Notes under the pieces: model-generated
Told to the model about the DNA's origin: nothing
Seen by the model: only the letters and a program-made list of their open reading frames with translations
Databases searched by the model: none
Assembly: GCF_937997535.1 (NCBI RefSeq)
Contig: NZ_CALKTT010000060.1
Location: forward strand, 21,447-85,446
Direction of reading: 5' to 3'
DNA from: an uncultured Campylobacter sp.
GTDB lineage: Bacteria > Campylobacterota > Campylobacteria > Campylobacterales > Campylobacteraceae
DNA length: 64,000 bases
Translations under genes and position numbers: made by a program
Shown here: piece after piece, positions 34,897-44,634 of the stretch
Numbering within the stretch: the stretch's first letter is position 1
How the letters are laid out: every line of letters begins with the position of its first letter

Positions 34897-36057
34897 TTAA
34901 AATTTCGCCCTTTTCGACGCCATCAAAACGAGCCCCACCGCAAACGATGCCGCGAGCAGGTGGCTGCCGCCGTAGCTCAGAAACGGCACGGCGATGCCCT
35001 TTACCGGCGAGATCGACGTGATGCCGTAGGAATTGATAATGAACGAAAAGAAAAACATAAAGCCGATACCCAGGCAAAAGAGGAAATTTACGTTACTCGG
35101 CGACTTGCTCGCGGTCTGAAAGATGCGAAATAGCATCGCATAAAATAGTGCCACGATGAGCAAAATCCCGACGAACCCCCACTCCTCGGCTATACCTGCG
35201 AGCACGAAGTCTGTATGCACCTCGCTCAGATAGCCCAGTTTAAAGCTTCCAAGCCCAAGTCCCTGCCCGAAAAACTCGCCGTTGTTTATCGCATTTAGCG
35301 AGTGTCCGACCTGATACGGCGCGCTAGCGTCCTCTATACGCAGCCCGGCAGCAGTTTCGGGCGACATAAACGACAGCACGAAATCCTGCACGCCGCCCCA
35401 CCACGAGCGCACGCGATCGACCCTGTGCGCGCTCGTGACGATAAAAACGTAAGCAAGCCCCAAAATCCCCATAAAGCTAAAGCCGATGAGCTTGAAGCTC
35501 GTGCCCGCAAAAAGCGACATAAAAATCATCGTAAGCCCCAGCACCGCGACCTGCCCCAGATCGTTTTGCACGATGGCGACTAGGATCACCACGAAGCCGA
35601 AAAGCGCTACGTATGGAAGCAGCGTCGCGATCTCGCGCCCGATGCTTTTTTTGGAGTGATCAAGCTTGCGCGAGAAGCTCCACGCCAAAAAGTAGATAAA
35701 GCCCACTTTGAAAAATTCCACCGGCGCGAGGTTAAAAAACGGCAGTCTGATCCAGCGCGCCGCGCCGTTTACGTCGGCGACCAAGGATTTGGGTAAAAAG
35801 CCCATCGCGAGCATCAAAATCCCCATTATCGCAAAAAGCGACATGCACACCGGCGTTAGGCATTTATCGGGATCGGCGCGCGAGACGATCCACATCACCG
35901 CGATGCACGCGATCCCTACCGCGCACTGACGATAAAAAAAATGCAGCGGCGTAGCACCCAGCAGAAGCACCGTATATGAGCTCAACGACAGCGAAAATAT
36001 CATGCCGATCGTAATGAGCGCGCAGGTGAAGTAATATAGCCATTTATCGGTTTTCAA
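34897..36057 (-). CDS. ftsW: Peptidoglycan glycosyltransferase / SEDS protein FtsW
   Basis: A SEDS-family polymerase of septal peptidoglycan. The 386-aa protein starts at TTG 36057, with GGAGAG a few bases upstream; a nearby ATG is out of frame. It has about ten membrane helices. Family motifs are NGAARWIRL(P) early, YQVGHSLNAINNGEFFGQGLG, HTDFVLAGIAEEWGF and the C-terminal GIAVPFLSYGGSHLLA. It could be the elongation protein RodA; the pairing with murG favours FtsW. Confidence 0.92.
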   Translation of the reverse strand: MKTDKWLYYFTCALITIGMIFSLSLSSYTVLLLGATPLHFFYRQCAVGIACIAVMWIVSRADPDKCLTPVCMSLFAIMGILMLAMGFLPKSLVADVNGAARWIRLPFFNLAPVEFFKVGFIYFLAWSFSRKLDHSKKSIGREIATLLPYVALFGFVVILVAIVQNDLGQVAVLGLTMIFMSLFAGTSFKLIGFSFMGILGLAYVFIVTSAHRVDRVRSWWGGVQDFVLSFMSPETAAGLRIEDASAPYQVGHSLNAINNGEFFGQGLGLGSFKLGYLSEVHTDFVLAGIAEEWGFVGILLIVALFYAMLFRIFQTASKSPSNVNFLFCLGIGFMFFFSFIINSYGITSISPVKGIAVPFLSYGGSHLLAASFAVGLVLMASKRAKF

Positions 36058-37692
36058 TCATCTCTCCGTTTTAAAATTTATTCGCATTTACGTGTGCTGT
36101 GCATACTTCGTCTGCCACGTGAGGCTCAAACCTCGCATCGCGCCCGCGGCGTACGGCGCCGATCGTGGCACCGCCTTTTAAAAAGCGTACGGCACGACCA
36201 CGCATCGTCTTTTGGCACGCAGTGCGATCGTGCGTCTTTGACGCGCGGCGCGAATTTTATTCTCGCACATAAGGCGGCTTTGCGGCATGCGGTGCGGGAT
36301 AGCACGCCACAAGGTACGATCTCGCGTATCCCACAAGTGCGCATTGCCTACGCTCTATTCTAACATATCGCGACGACTTTCGGCACGCGATAACAAGGTC
36401 GCAAACCTCGACTATGCAAAATCGCACACGAGTAGCGCGCGGTAGCTGCAAAATTTTACGCCGCAACATCATTGCAAACGCGCTCACATGTCGATCGATT
36501 TTTAGTGCGCAGACAACGTAAAACGAGCCGCATCTTACAATACGGCCGCACTGCAAAATACGACTTCGCTGCAAAGTGCGTTTGTACCGCAGACGATGCG
36601 AAATTTTGTTTTAAATTCATTCGCTACTACGGCGCAAATTTTATTAAATTTATGCGTACAGCGATAAATTTCATTCTAAAATTTTACGCCGCAGATCATT
36701 GTAAGCACTCGCTCGCAAGACATGCCGCATGCAGCCGCACTGCGAATTATAACCCACACAAAACACCGCGCGCCAAACGGCTTTGTCCGCCGTTCACGAT
36801 CTATCGGCTTTTGGCGTGTGACACGGGTACTCGCGCTGGAAATCAGCCGCTGTGAACGACAACCTCAGTACTCTGCGCATCGACCTTCAAAGTATGAAAT
36901 CTTTCCGCCAATGTACTCACGCGGCAAGCCAAGTCCGCAGCAACTTCTTCCGCTTGCGCAGTCGCAAGATGTTTCATATCGACGCAGCGAGATTTAAAAT
37001 TCAGGTCCGTTGCGGCAAATTTTAAAATTCAAAAGTCTAAAAACGGCGAAATTTTAAAATCAAAATTTGCGCCGCCTGGCGTCCCCGTTTGCAGCAGTTT
37101 CGGATAAAATTTCAAATTTACGTCGCGGATTGCCGTGGCGCCTTGAACGAAATTTATCCGTCGCAGAGCGTCTATCGTTTACGTATCGGCAGCGCGGCAA
37201 GCTCTCAATTCTGCGTCGCAGATGAAATTTAAATATCGCCTAGCGTTTAAAATTTAAATCTCAAAGCTCTTTCGCTCAAATTTTAGAATTTTAAATCCTG
37301 TGCCTTTTTAGCTCCGCTTGCGCCTTATAAAATTCAGACAACTCGCACGCCGCAAATGCAAGCTGCAAAACACGCTGTTCAGTTCACATCCACCGAGCAC
37401 TACTTTTAAAACGCCTGCCGCACCGCAAAGAACTCTTTGATCGCATCCTCGCATCCGTATAAACCGTCCGCCTTCCCGCAGCCACAGAAGCACAAGCGCG
37501 AGCCGCAGAGCATGCAAATTTTAAAATTTAAAATCCGACATGTAGATTAAAAAATTTTAAAATTCCATCGCTTCAAATCCGATAAATTTTAAAATTTTAC
37601 CGATGCAGATCGATTAAATTTTAAAATTCCGACGCCGCAAATCCAATAAATTTCAAAATTTCGCTGCTTAAATTTTATCAAAATTTTGAAAT
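36058..37692. other. 1.6-kb gene-free tract between ftsK and ftsW
   Basis: The longest gene-free stretch in the window. Short ORFs on both strands (for example 36094-36363 and 36472-36855) have no ribosome-binding sites and translate into Arg/His/Cys-rich filler. The left half is GC-rich with repeated words such as GCACGCG and CGCCGCA; the right half is dominated by AAATTTTAAAATT palindromes. No RNA gene or promoter is recognisable, although the ftsW promoter should lie near its left end. Confidence 0.6.
37552..37679. repeat. Four imperfect 32-base tandem repeats
   Basis: Cores AAATTTTAAAATT (the last one AAATTTCAAAATT) start at 37552, 37584, 37616 and 37648, exactly 32 bases apart. Each core is followed by an 18-19-base segment; those of units 1 and 3 are similar (CGCttCAAATCCgAT-like). 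AATTTTAAAATT is a perfect 12-base palindrome. The array ends just after the ftsK stop. Confidence 0.75.
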
Positions 37693-39975
37693 TTACTTGA
37701 TTATGTCGCGCTGGCCTTTGGCGTTGATCTCGCTTAAAACGCCCATCTGTTCTAGCTGCTCGATGATCGTCGCGGCGCGGTTGTACCCGATACGTAAGCG
37801 GCGCTGCAGGTAGCTGATCGAGGTCTTTTCCTCCTCCAAAACGATCGCTTTCGCCTCATCGTAAAGCTCGTCAAGCACAATATTTTGCGGATTGATTATA
37901 CCGCCTTCTTGCTTGGCGCCCTCGTTCTCGATCAAAAATCGCTCGTCATAAACGACGCTTTCTTGCGCCTTTAAAAATTCCGCGATCTTATTGATCTCAT
38001 TCTCGGTCGTAAACGGCGCGTGCAGGCGGATGAGCCCCGGCGCGGTAGGCGGCGTAAACAGCATATCGCCCCGCCCAAGCAGGCTGTCCGCGCCCATCTG
38101 ATCCAAGATCACCTTGCTATCGACCTTCGAGCCCACGCGGAAGCTGATGCGGCTAGGCAGATTCGCCTTTATCAGCCCCGTGACGACGTCCACGCTAGGG
38201 CGCTGCGTCGCTACGATGAGATGGATACCGCTGGCACGCGCCATCTGCGCCAGACGCGCGATATAGTGCTCTACGTCTTTGCCGCTCGTCATCATCAGAT
38301 CCGCGAGCTCATCGATGATAACGACGATGTAAGGCAAAATTTCGCCCCCCTCGCGCAGCATCTTTTCGTTATAGTTATCGATATTTTTCGTCCTGTTTTG
38401 CGCCATGAGCGAGTAGCGCTGCTCCATCTCGGCTACAAGGTTGCTCAGCGCGATGATCGCCTGCTTAGGCTGCGTGATGACGGGCGTTAGCAGGTGTGGG
38501 ATGTCGTTGTAGATGCTAAACTCGAGCATCTTCGGATCGATCATTATAAGGCGCAGGCTTTTAGGCGAGTTGCGATACAAAAGGCTAAGCAGCATGGCGT
38601 TAATACCCACGCTCTTGCCGCTTCCCGTGGTGCCTGCGATGAGAAGGTGCGGCAGCTTCTTAAGATCGGTAACGAAAGGCTGCCCCACGATGTCCTTGCC
38701 AAGCACGATGGTAAGCGGGCTCGAGGCGCTTTTAAACACGTCGCTTTCTAAAATTTCACGCAGATAGATCGTATCGATATTTTGATTTGGGATCTCGATA
38801 CCCACTACGTCTTTACCCGGAACCGGCGCTTGGATGCGGATGGTCTGCGCCCGAAGCGCCATCGCGAGATCGTCTTGCAACGTTAGAATTTTACTTACCT
38901 TGATATGCGCGGCGGGGCGAAACTCAAATGTCGTAACGACCGGACCCGAGTAAGTCCGCACCACGTCGCCGTCGATCTTAAATTTACGCAGTTTATCGAG
39001 CAGGTCGTAAATTTTACGATCGATCTCGCTCTCGTCGATATTACTTTTCTTTTTCGGCGGTAAGTTTAAAAAATCAAGCGGCGGTAGCTTAAAATCCTTG
39101 GGCTTAGCCACTCTGCCCTTATCGAGCTGATCCAAAAGCCTTTTGTTTTCGGCGACCTCGCTTAGGCGCTCAACCCTTTTTAGCCTGCTAGGCTTTCCCT
39201 TTTGCGGCATTTTAAGCTCGCGTTCAGCGGAAGCTTGCGAACCCTGCGCGTCACCGAAATTCTGCTCATTTTCAGACTCGCGAGCATCGTTTAAATTTTG
39301 AAAATTTTGCCCGCTTTCAAAACCGCGCCCGCTTGCGCCCTGCTCCACAAAATTACCCTGTTTTGCCGAATTGTCCTCTGTGCTCAAAGCGTCATTCAAA
39401 GCGTTAAAATTTTCCGTACCTCTCAAGCCCTGCGCAGACGAATACCTTGCAAGCTCGCCTCTTTGTGCTGCATCTGCGTCGCTAGCAAAATCGTCCCCAA
39501 TTTCATCCTGCGAGCTTTCATCTCTTGAGCCAATAAAGCAGTTTTTGATGATGTCGGTAAAACGATCTTCAAATATAAGCACTAGCGAAAGCACAAAAAT
39601 CGTAATATTAAAAATCCATACGCCGACGCTTCCGATCATTCGCCTAAGTCCGTTCACCGCGAAGCTACCAACTGCTCCACCACTAGCGCCAAAGAGACTC
39701 GACTGCACCATCAAAATGGTAAAAAATAGCAAAATCGCGCCGATGCTAAACTCAAAAAATCTAAAGTCAAAACCGCGAAAATGCTTATAGGCTACGTATG
39801 CTAAGGCGAGCAAAAATAGCGGATAGATGTATGCAAAATAGCCGAATAGCTGGGTATTAAATGAGCGGATGGCATTGCCGGCGCTGCCTACAAGCGCAGA
39901 ATCGGGCGCAATAGTAGCAAGCCCAAAAAATATTATGATAGCCGATATGACGATAAAATATATTTCTTTAACTAT
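37693..39975 (-). CDS. ftsK: DNA translocase FtsK
   Basis: Septal ATPase that pumps chromosomal DNA during division. The motor has IAGTTGSGKSVGINAML (Walker A), IVVIIDELADLMM (Walker B) and RPSVDVVTGLIKAN; the gamma winged helix closes the protein (SYLQRRLRIGYNRAATIIEQ). The first standard start in frame is TTG 39813, but the frame continues upstream with KEIYFVISAIIIFFGLATIAPD, which is the expected first membrane helix. No ATG, GTG or TTG exists there before the stop. AAGGA at 39986-39982 precedes ATA (39975) by 6 bases, so I set the start there: about 760 aa. The linker (about residues 190-290) is Asn/Gln/Glu-rich. Confidence 0.9.
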   Translation of the reverse strand: MVKEIYFIVISAIIIFFGLATIAPDSALVGSAGNAIRSFNTQLFGYFAYIYPLFLLALAYVAYKHFRGFDFRFFEFSIGAILLFFTILMVQSSLFGASGGAVGSFAVNGLRRMIGSVGVWIFNITIFVLSLVLIFEDRFTDIIKNCFIGSRDESSQDEIGDDFASDADAAQRGELARYSSAQGLRGTENFNALNDALSTEDNSAKQGNFVEQGASGRGFESGQNFQNLNDARESENEQNFGDAQGSQASAERELKMPQKGKPSRLKRVERLSEVAENKRLLDQLDKGRVAKPKDFKLPPLDFLNLPPKKKSNIDESEIDRKIYDLLDKLRKFKIDGDVVRTYSGPVVTTFEFRPAAHIKVSKILTLQDDLAMALRAQTIRIQAPVPGKDVVGIEIPNQNIDTIYLREILESDVFKSASSPLTIVLGKDIVGQPFVTDLKKLPHLLIAGTTGSGKSVGINAMLLSLLYRNSPKSLRLIMIDPKMLEFSIYNDIPHLLTPVITQPKQAIIALSNLVAEMEQRYSLMAQNRTKNIDNYNEKMLREGGEILPYIVVIIDELADLMMTSGKDVEHYIARLAQMARASGIHLIVATQRPSVDVVTGLIKANLPSRISFRVGSKVDSKVILDQMGADSLLGRGDMLFTPPTAPGLIRLHAPFTTENEINKIAEFLKAQESVVYDERFLIENEGAKQEGGIINPQNIVLDELYDEAKAIVLEEEKTSISYLQRRLRIGYNRAATIIEQLEQMGVLSEINAKGQRDIIK

Positions 39976-40095
39976 GATTGATCCTTAAATTTAAAGCGGT
40001 ATTTTAGCCAAACGAAGGTTAAAATTTTATTTGAAGGATGAAATTTTAATGCTTTGATAAAATTCCGCGCCCTCGCAGGCGCGGAATTAAAGGGG

Positions 40096-41340
40096 TTAGT
40101 TTTTGACGGCTTTGCCCAAATCCCACATAGGCATAAAGATACCAAGAGCCAAAAGAAGAACCATGCCCGCCATAAAAAATAGCATGATCGGCTCGACGTA
40201 ACTTGAGATATTATCGATGATATCATCAAATTTCTCTTTATAATAATCCGTGACGTTGCCGAGCATCTTATCGAGGTTACCGGCCTGCTCGCCCGCGCTG
40301 ATCATCTGAATAAGCATACTCTCATAAAGCCCTGTATTGTTAAACGCCTCTGTTAGGCTCACGCCCTGCTGCACGGCAATTTTAACGGTAGAGAGCTTCT
40401 CTTTTAAAGTATGATTATCCACCATTAAAACAGATGTATCTAGTGCATCAGCGATAGGAATACCCGCTCGCACGAGCTCTGTAAAAATAAGCATAAATCG
40501 CGACATAGTTGAGAAAAATATGATCTTACCGAATAAATAGACCTTTAAAATCGTCTTGTCAAAGCCCTTTTTAAACTCGGGATTATTGCGATATGCCCAT
40601 CTAAGAGCTATGATAGTGCCTATGATGCCCGCTAAAACAAAAATTCCATAATTATTAAGCGTGCTTTCGATACCAAGTAGAATTCTAGTAGGTAGTGGCA
40701 AATCCGCGCCCAAATCCTCAAAAATCTCGCGGAATTTCGGCACGACATACATCATTAAAACCGAAAATGCAATCGCCATAACGATCATAAGGATCATCGG
40801 ATAACGCATCGCCTTTTTAAATTTACGCTGGTTTTCCCAAAGCTCTTGAAGCATAGCGGCAAGTTTGGCTAGGGATTCTGCCATATTACCGGTTGCTTCG
40901 CCCAGACTTACCATCGCAACAACGACATCACCGAGCTGGCCTCTAAATTTCTCCGTAGATTCGGTCAAGCTAAGACCTGCGTTAAGATCATCGTTCATAG
41001 CACTAAAGATCTCTTTTAGCGTCTTATCCTCTGCCGCCCTTGCGACCTCTTTGATCGAGTCGTGGATTGAAATTCCCGCATTTGTCATAACCGAAAGCTG
41101 ACGGATCGACGCTACTAACGGCAGCGTTCTAACTCTTCCGCTACCACCTAGCATGCGCGAAACCTGCGCCTTAAAATCGCCGCCCGTATTCGCTACGACT
41201 TGGGTTTCACCTCTTTTTACAATCGTCCCGCCTACGCGCTGCTTCATTAGGTTGTTTGCTTGCACCTTATCGCTAGCTTGCAAAAACATCTTCTTTCTTG
41301 CGCCCTTGGCGTTGTATTCAACTTCTAATTGCTTTTTCAT
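40096..41340 (-). CDS. ctsF: Type II secretion / type IV pilus inner-membrane platform protein (CtsF, GspF/PilC family)
   Basis: Polytopic platform of the DNA-uptake machine. The 414-aa protein has the two duplicated GspF domains (ASIRQLSVMTNAGISIHDSIKEVA and SRFMLIFTELVRAGIPIADAL) and three membrane helices (MILMIVMAIAFSVLMMYVV, GIFVLAGIIGTIIALRW, PIMLFFMAGMVLLLALGIF). The ATG overlaps the ctsE stop by 4 bases. In C. jejuni the ctsF, ctsE, ctsP, ctsD and ctsR genes form one locus and are required for natural transformation. This is the last gene of the operon here. Confidence 0.9.
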   Translation of the reverse strand: MKKQLEVEYNAKGARKKMFLQASDKVQANNLMKQRVGGTIVKRGETQVVANTGGDFKAQVSRMLGGSGRVRTLPLVASIRQLSVMTNAGISIHDSIKEVARAAEDKTLKEIFSAMNDDLNAGLSLTESTEKFRGQLGDVVVAMVSLGEATGNMAESLAKLAAMLQELWENQRKFKKAMRYPMILMIVMAIAFSVLMMYVVPKFREIFEDLGADLPLPTRILLGIESTLNNYGIFVLAGIIGTIIALRWAYRNNPEFKKGFDKTILKVYLFGKIIFFSTMSRFMLIFTELVRAGIPIADALDTSVLMVDNHTLKEKLSTVKIAVQQGVSLTEAFNNTGLYESMLIQMISAGEQAGNLDKMLGNVTDYYKEKFDDIIDNISSYVEPIMLFFMAGMVLLLALGIFMPMWDLGKAVKN

Positions 41341-43085
41341 TGTTTAGCCACCCTATAAATTTCTTCTATACTAGTTACTCCGCGCGCAGCACGTATAACA
41401 CCATCTTCAAACATATCTATAAATCCCTCCTCCTTCGCCAAGGCCCTCATATCGTCCTTTGAGCCACCGTTAGCGATCAAGCTTTGCATTTTATCGGTAA
41501 TAGGTAAAATTTCACTAATCATCTCACGCCCCATGTAGCCCGTTTGACCGCATTGATCACAACCCACAGCCTTAAAAAACGTGTATTTTTCAGGTAAGAA
41601 TTCTTTTAGCTGATCAAGCATCGATTTAGGTAGATTCGTAGGCTGCTTGCAGTGCGGGCAAAGCTTTCGCACAAGACGTTGCGCCTCTACCGCAATCAGT
41701 GCACCGCTTATGAGATAGGCTTCGATACCCATATCCACTATTCGCGGGATCGCGCTAACGGCGTCATTGGTGTGTAGTGTCGAGAAAACCAAGTGTCCCG
41801 TAAGAGCGGCTTGGATCGCAATTCTAAGGGTCTCTTGATCACGTATCTCACCGATCATTATGATGTCGGGGTCTTGTCTTAAGATCGAGCGCAATGCTGA
41901 AGCAAAGGTAAGACCCGCTTTTTCGTTAACTTGGACTTGTTGGATTAAATTTACTTGATACTCTACCGGATCTTCTACGGTAATAACCTTAGTATCGATA
42001 TTTTTAATATCGTTTAGCGCTGCATATAGCGTCGTAGACTTACCGCTTCCCGTAGGTCCGGTAACCAAGATAATACCATATGGAGCCTTCATAGCGTTAT
42101 TAAATTTCTTAAAGCTATCAGGGTGCATACCGAGCTTTTCCAGACTTATGATAACCTTGGATTTATCTAGGATACGCATAACGGTAGATTCGCCATTGAT
42201 GATAGGCAGTGTCGAAATACGAAAGTCGTATTCGCGACCTGAAATTTTCATACTAAACCTGCCGTCTTGCGGCTTGCGACGCTCGGCGATATCCATATTT
42301 GAAAGTAGCTTCAATCGGCTTACTAGCGGTGGATAGATATCCTTATCAAAGATAAAAATTTCAGCGAGCATTCCGTCGATTCTGGTACGCACGACGCAGT
42401 TATTCTCGGTAGGCTCGATGTGAATATCACTACCGCGCATCTTAATAGACTGACTAATTATCATCTCAATGAGCTTCAAAATCGCCGAGGTATCATCGCT
42501 GCTTCCGCTACCGCCGGTGTTGGCGAGCTCTTTGCGGATCTCCGCTACGAGCCCTTTAATGCTCTCTGAAAGCTCAAGCTTAGATAGATATTTATTTACC
42601 TGATTTGGATCGGCTACTACGATTTTAAGCAGCTGTTTGCTAAACATAGCCTGCGCTTTATCTTGCGACTCAAGATTAAACGGATCAGAAAAAGCAACGT
42701 AAATATTCAGATCATCCGCTTTAACCGGTATCACGCCGTATCTTTTAAGCTGTGCGGTAGGAGTGCGTTCCGATAGCCTGAAGTCTATATCGATATCATC
42801 TAAATTCATATACGACAGGTTCATTTTCTTGGCTAGAATTTGCAAAAATTCCTTTGGATCCATCGAAAATTTTTCGCTTATATCGTCAAATGCTATCTGA
42901 CGACGCTTGTACAGCTCAACTAAAATTGAGCAAAAATCATCCTGGCTTAGATAGTTATCTCCGACTAAAACCTCTCCTAGCGTCAAGCCGATATCCATCT
43001 TGTCCTTGATTTCCGGAACAACGGTGCTAGTAAGGATATTGTTTCGTATTAAAATCGCAACGATCTGCTCTTCAATCTTCGTCAT
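41337..43085 (-). CDS. ctsE: Secretion/assembly ATPase CtsE (GspE/PilB family)
   Basis: Hexameric cytoplasmic ATPase that powers the uptake pilus. I use ATG 43085 (582 aa); an in-frame TTG at 43097 is possible. The N-terminal N1E/T2SSE domain is followed by the motor: GPTGSGKSTTLYAAL (Walker A), the Asp box ITVEDPVEYQ, ILRQDPDIIMIGEIRD (Walker B) and TLHTNDA (His box). A tetracysteine zinc site follows (CPHCKQ and CDQCGQTGYMGR). The gene overlaps its neighbours on both sides. Confidence 0.93.
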   Translation of the reverse strand: MTKIEEQIVAILIRNNILTSTVVPEIKDKMDIGLTLGEVLVGDNYLSQDDFCSILVELYKRRQIAFDDISEKFSMDPKEFLQILAKKMNLSYMNLDDIDIDFRLSERTPTAQLKRYGVIPVKADDLNIYVAFSDPFNLESQDKAQAMFSKQLLKIVVADPNQVNKYLSKLELSESIKGLVAEIRKELANTGGSGSSDDTSAILKLIEMIISQSIKMRGSDIHIEPTENNCVVRTRIDGMLAEIFIFDKDIYPPLVSRLKLLSNMDIAERRKPQDGRFSMKISGREYDFRISTLPIINGESTVMRILDKSKVIISLEKLGMHPDSFKKFNNAMKAPYGIILVTGPTGSGKSTTLYAALNDIKNIDTKVITVEDPVEYQVNLIQQVQVNEKAGLTFASALRSILRQDPDIIMIGEIRDQETLRIAIQAALTGHLVFSTLHTNDAVSAIPRIVDMGIEAYLISGALIAVEAQRLVRKLCPHCKQPTNLPKSMLDQLKEFLPEKYTFFKAVGCDQCGQTGYMGREMISEILPITDKMQSLIANGGSKDDMRALAKEEGFIDMFEDGVIRAARGVTSIEEIYRVAKQ

Positions 43086-43090
43086 CGCGA

Positions 43091-43630
43091 TCACCAATAA
43101 ATTTTAATTGAGCTAAGCTTATCGCCAGTATAAATTGCAATTACCATCTTTTTTACCTCTTCCTCTTCTTTGATAAAAAGCTCGGCGCGCTCGCCGTTTT
43201 CTAGGGTAAAGACATACGTATCACTCTTTTTTACGTATGCTCTCTCCGTAAATTTATCAAAAATTTCAGACAAAATATAATTAATTTTAGGCGTTCTTAT
43301 ATAGCTTATGTCTACACCGTCGCAAAGCGCCAAATAAAGCATCTTTTTTTGAAAAATTATGGTCGAATAAAGAGAAGCGTTCTCGCGAGCCTCTTTGGTT
43401 TTATAAAGCATCACCGTAGGCACTACAAGCTCATTTACTTTGTCCATCTTCAGGCACGCTTTGGCATACATATTTGCAAGCGCCTCGCTCTGCTCCTCGA
43501 TGAATAAATTTCGCACGCTTTCTTGGCAGATACGGTTATACTGACCGATCTGATCCCAGTTGCGCACGTCATCGGCACTAACTGCAAATAACGACGCGAT
43601 CGCAAAAGCTAAAATATATAAAATTTTCAT
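43091..43630 (-). CDS. Periplasmic protein of the cts locus, unknown function
   Basis: A 179-aa protein with signal peptide (MKILYILAFAIASLFAVSA). Three cysteines (ICQESVRN, ACLKMDK, LALCDGVD) and a mixed alpha/beta pattern; the C-terminal segment reads FTLENGERAELFIKEEEEVKK. I recognise no family. It is embedded in the transformation operon with 4- and 3-7-base overlaps, which suggests a role in assembly or stability of the uptake machine. Such an additional small gene also lies in the C. jejuni cts locus. Confidence 0.7.
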   Translation of the reverse strand: MKILYILAFAIASLFAVSADDVRNWDQIGQYNRICQESVRNLFIEEQSEALANMYAKACLKMDKVNELVVPTVMLYKTKEARENASLYSTIIFQKKMLYLALCDGVDISYIRTPKINYILSEIFDKFTERAYVKKSDTYVFTLENGERAELFIKEEEEVKKMVIAIYTGDKLSSIKIYW

Positions 43631-44634
43631 AGTTTATCGCTTCTTATCTTTGAAATGAGGTTAGAAATTTCGTTATTTTTCGCCTTTGCGTTAAAGGTCT
43701 CAAGAGCGTAAAGCGCGTCTTCTTTACGACCCTTTTTATAATTGGCTTTAGCAAAAATTATCCAGCTGGCAACGTTGTCCTTATCAAGCTCATTTGACGT
43801 AAGAGCCCATTTGATCGCATTATCGTAGTCTTTCTTATTATACGCTTCTTCGGCTAGCGATAGCGAATACTCAATCTTATTCGTCGCGTAAAATTTGCTC
43901 TCCAAGCTCTGCTTATCTTCGCTTAAATTTGAAGTTTTTATCTCAATTCTAGAACTTAGCGGAGCGCTACTTGCGGTATTTGTAGAACCTCCAGAGAAAT
44001 TTGATTTAGGCGGCAATGGAGCGCGTCCAAAATCGATAACCTCATTTTTAGGTGGCTGATTTGCGAAAGCTGCGTTATTGGTATTAGGCACATTAAATGT
44101 AGGAGCATTTTGATTGCCAAAATTCTGATTGCCAAAATTTTGACCGCCGAAATTTTGCGCCTGAGCCTGCCCGCCATAGTTTCCGCCATTTTCGTAATTA
44201 TTGGTTATCTTAAACCCACCGGAATCCTCGCTGGATAGCACACCCACATCGTTTAAATTTAAGCTTGGGCGTTCCTTTTCGTGTTTAGAGGTGTGGGCAA
44301 CTTTCGGCGCGCTAATGTTGTAATCCTCTTTAGAGATATTATTTTGCACTGCAAGATCTGCCGCCTGCTGCTCGGCATCATTAGCAGAATTTGAAGCACC
44401 GCCCTTGTCCTCAATATTTTGATTGATACTTGCCATGCTGACGCTATCACTATCTTTAAGCAGCCAGAATATCGCTCCGATCGCAACCGAGATCAATATC
44501 AAAAGCCCCAGAATCGTCTTGTCGAATCTCAATACGAAATTCGGCTTAGATTTCAGGAAAGAAAACTGCTTTCTGTTTTTGTTATACTCTTCCCATTTTT
44601 TTTCAAGTTCGTTTACTTCGTAAAATTCAAGCAT
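43627..44634 (-). CDS. Membrane-anchored TPR-like protein of the cts locus
   Basis: A 335-aa protein with a cytoplasmic N terminus, one membrane helix at about residues 40-59 (ILGLLILISVAIGAIFWLL), a long disordered periplasmic linker, and a C-terminal helical repeat region (SLAEEAYNKKDYDNAIKWALTS and NYKKGRKEDALYALETF) of the TPR type. The linker holds GGQNFGNQNFGNQN, encoded by 15-base repeats. It resembles PilF/PilW-like or scaffold proteins that connect the ATPase or secretin with other components; the exact role is unknown. It overlaps the ctsP gene by 8 bases. Confidence 0.7.
   Translation of the reverse strand: MLEFYEVNELEKKWEEYNKNRKQFSFLKSKPNFVLRFDKTILGLLILISVAIGAIFWLLKDSDSVSMASINQNIEDKGGASNSANDAEQQAADLAVQNNISKEDYNISAPKVAHTSKHEKERPSLNLNDVGVLSSEDSGGFKITNNYENGGNYGGQAQAQNFGGQNFGNQNFGNQNAPTFNVPNTNNAAFANQPPKNEVIDFGRAPLPPKSNFSGGSTNTASSAPLSSRIEIKTSNLSEDKQSLESKFYATNKIEYSLSLAEEAYNKKDYDNAIKWALTSNELDKDNVASWIIFAKANYKKGRKEDALYALETFNAKAKNNEISNLISKIRSDKL
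44108..44152 (-). repeat. Three 15-base in-frame tandem repeats
   Basis: On the plus strand TTTTGATTGCCAAAA, TTCTGATTGCCAAAA and TTTTGACCGCCGAAA follow each other without gaps. On the minus strand they encode FGGQN/FGNQ-type pentapeptides in the linker of the TPR-like protein. Fifteen-base steps keep the frame, so copy number can vary without loss of the protein. Confidence 0.75.

Noticed and set aside
36472..36855. 127-codon frame in the ftsW-ftsK spacer
   Set aside because: Arg/Cys/His-rich filler, no ribosome-binding site, AAATTT-coded.
37552..37679. Tandem repeat considered as a CRISPR array
   Set aside because: Core is only 13 bases, intervening segments are related to each other, and no cas gene is in the window.
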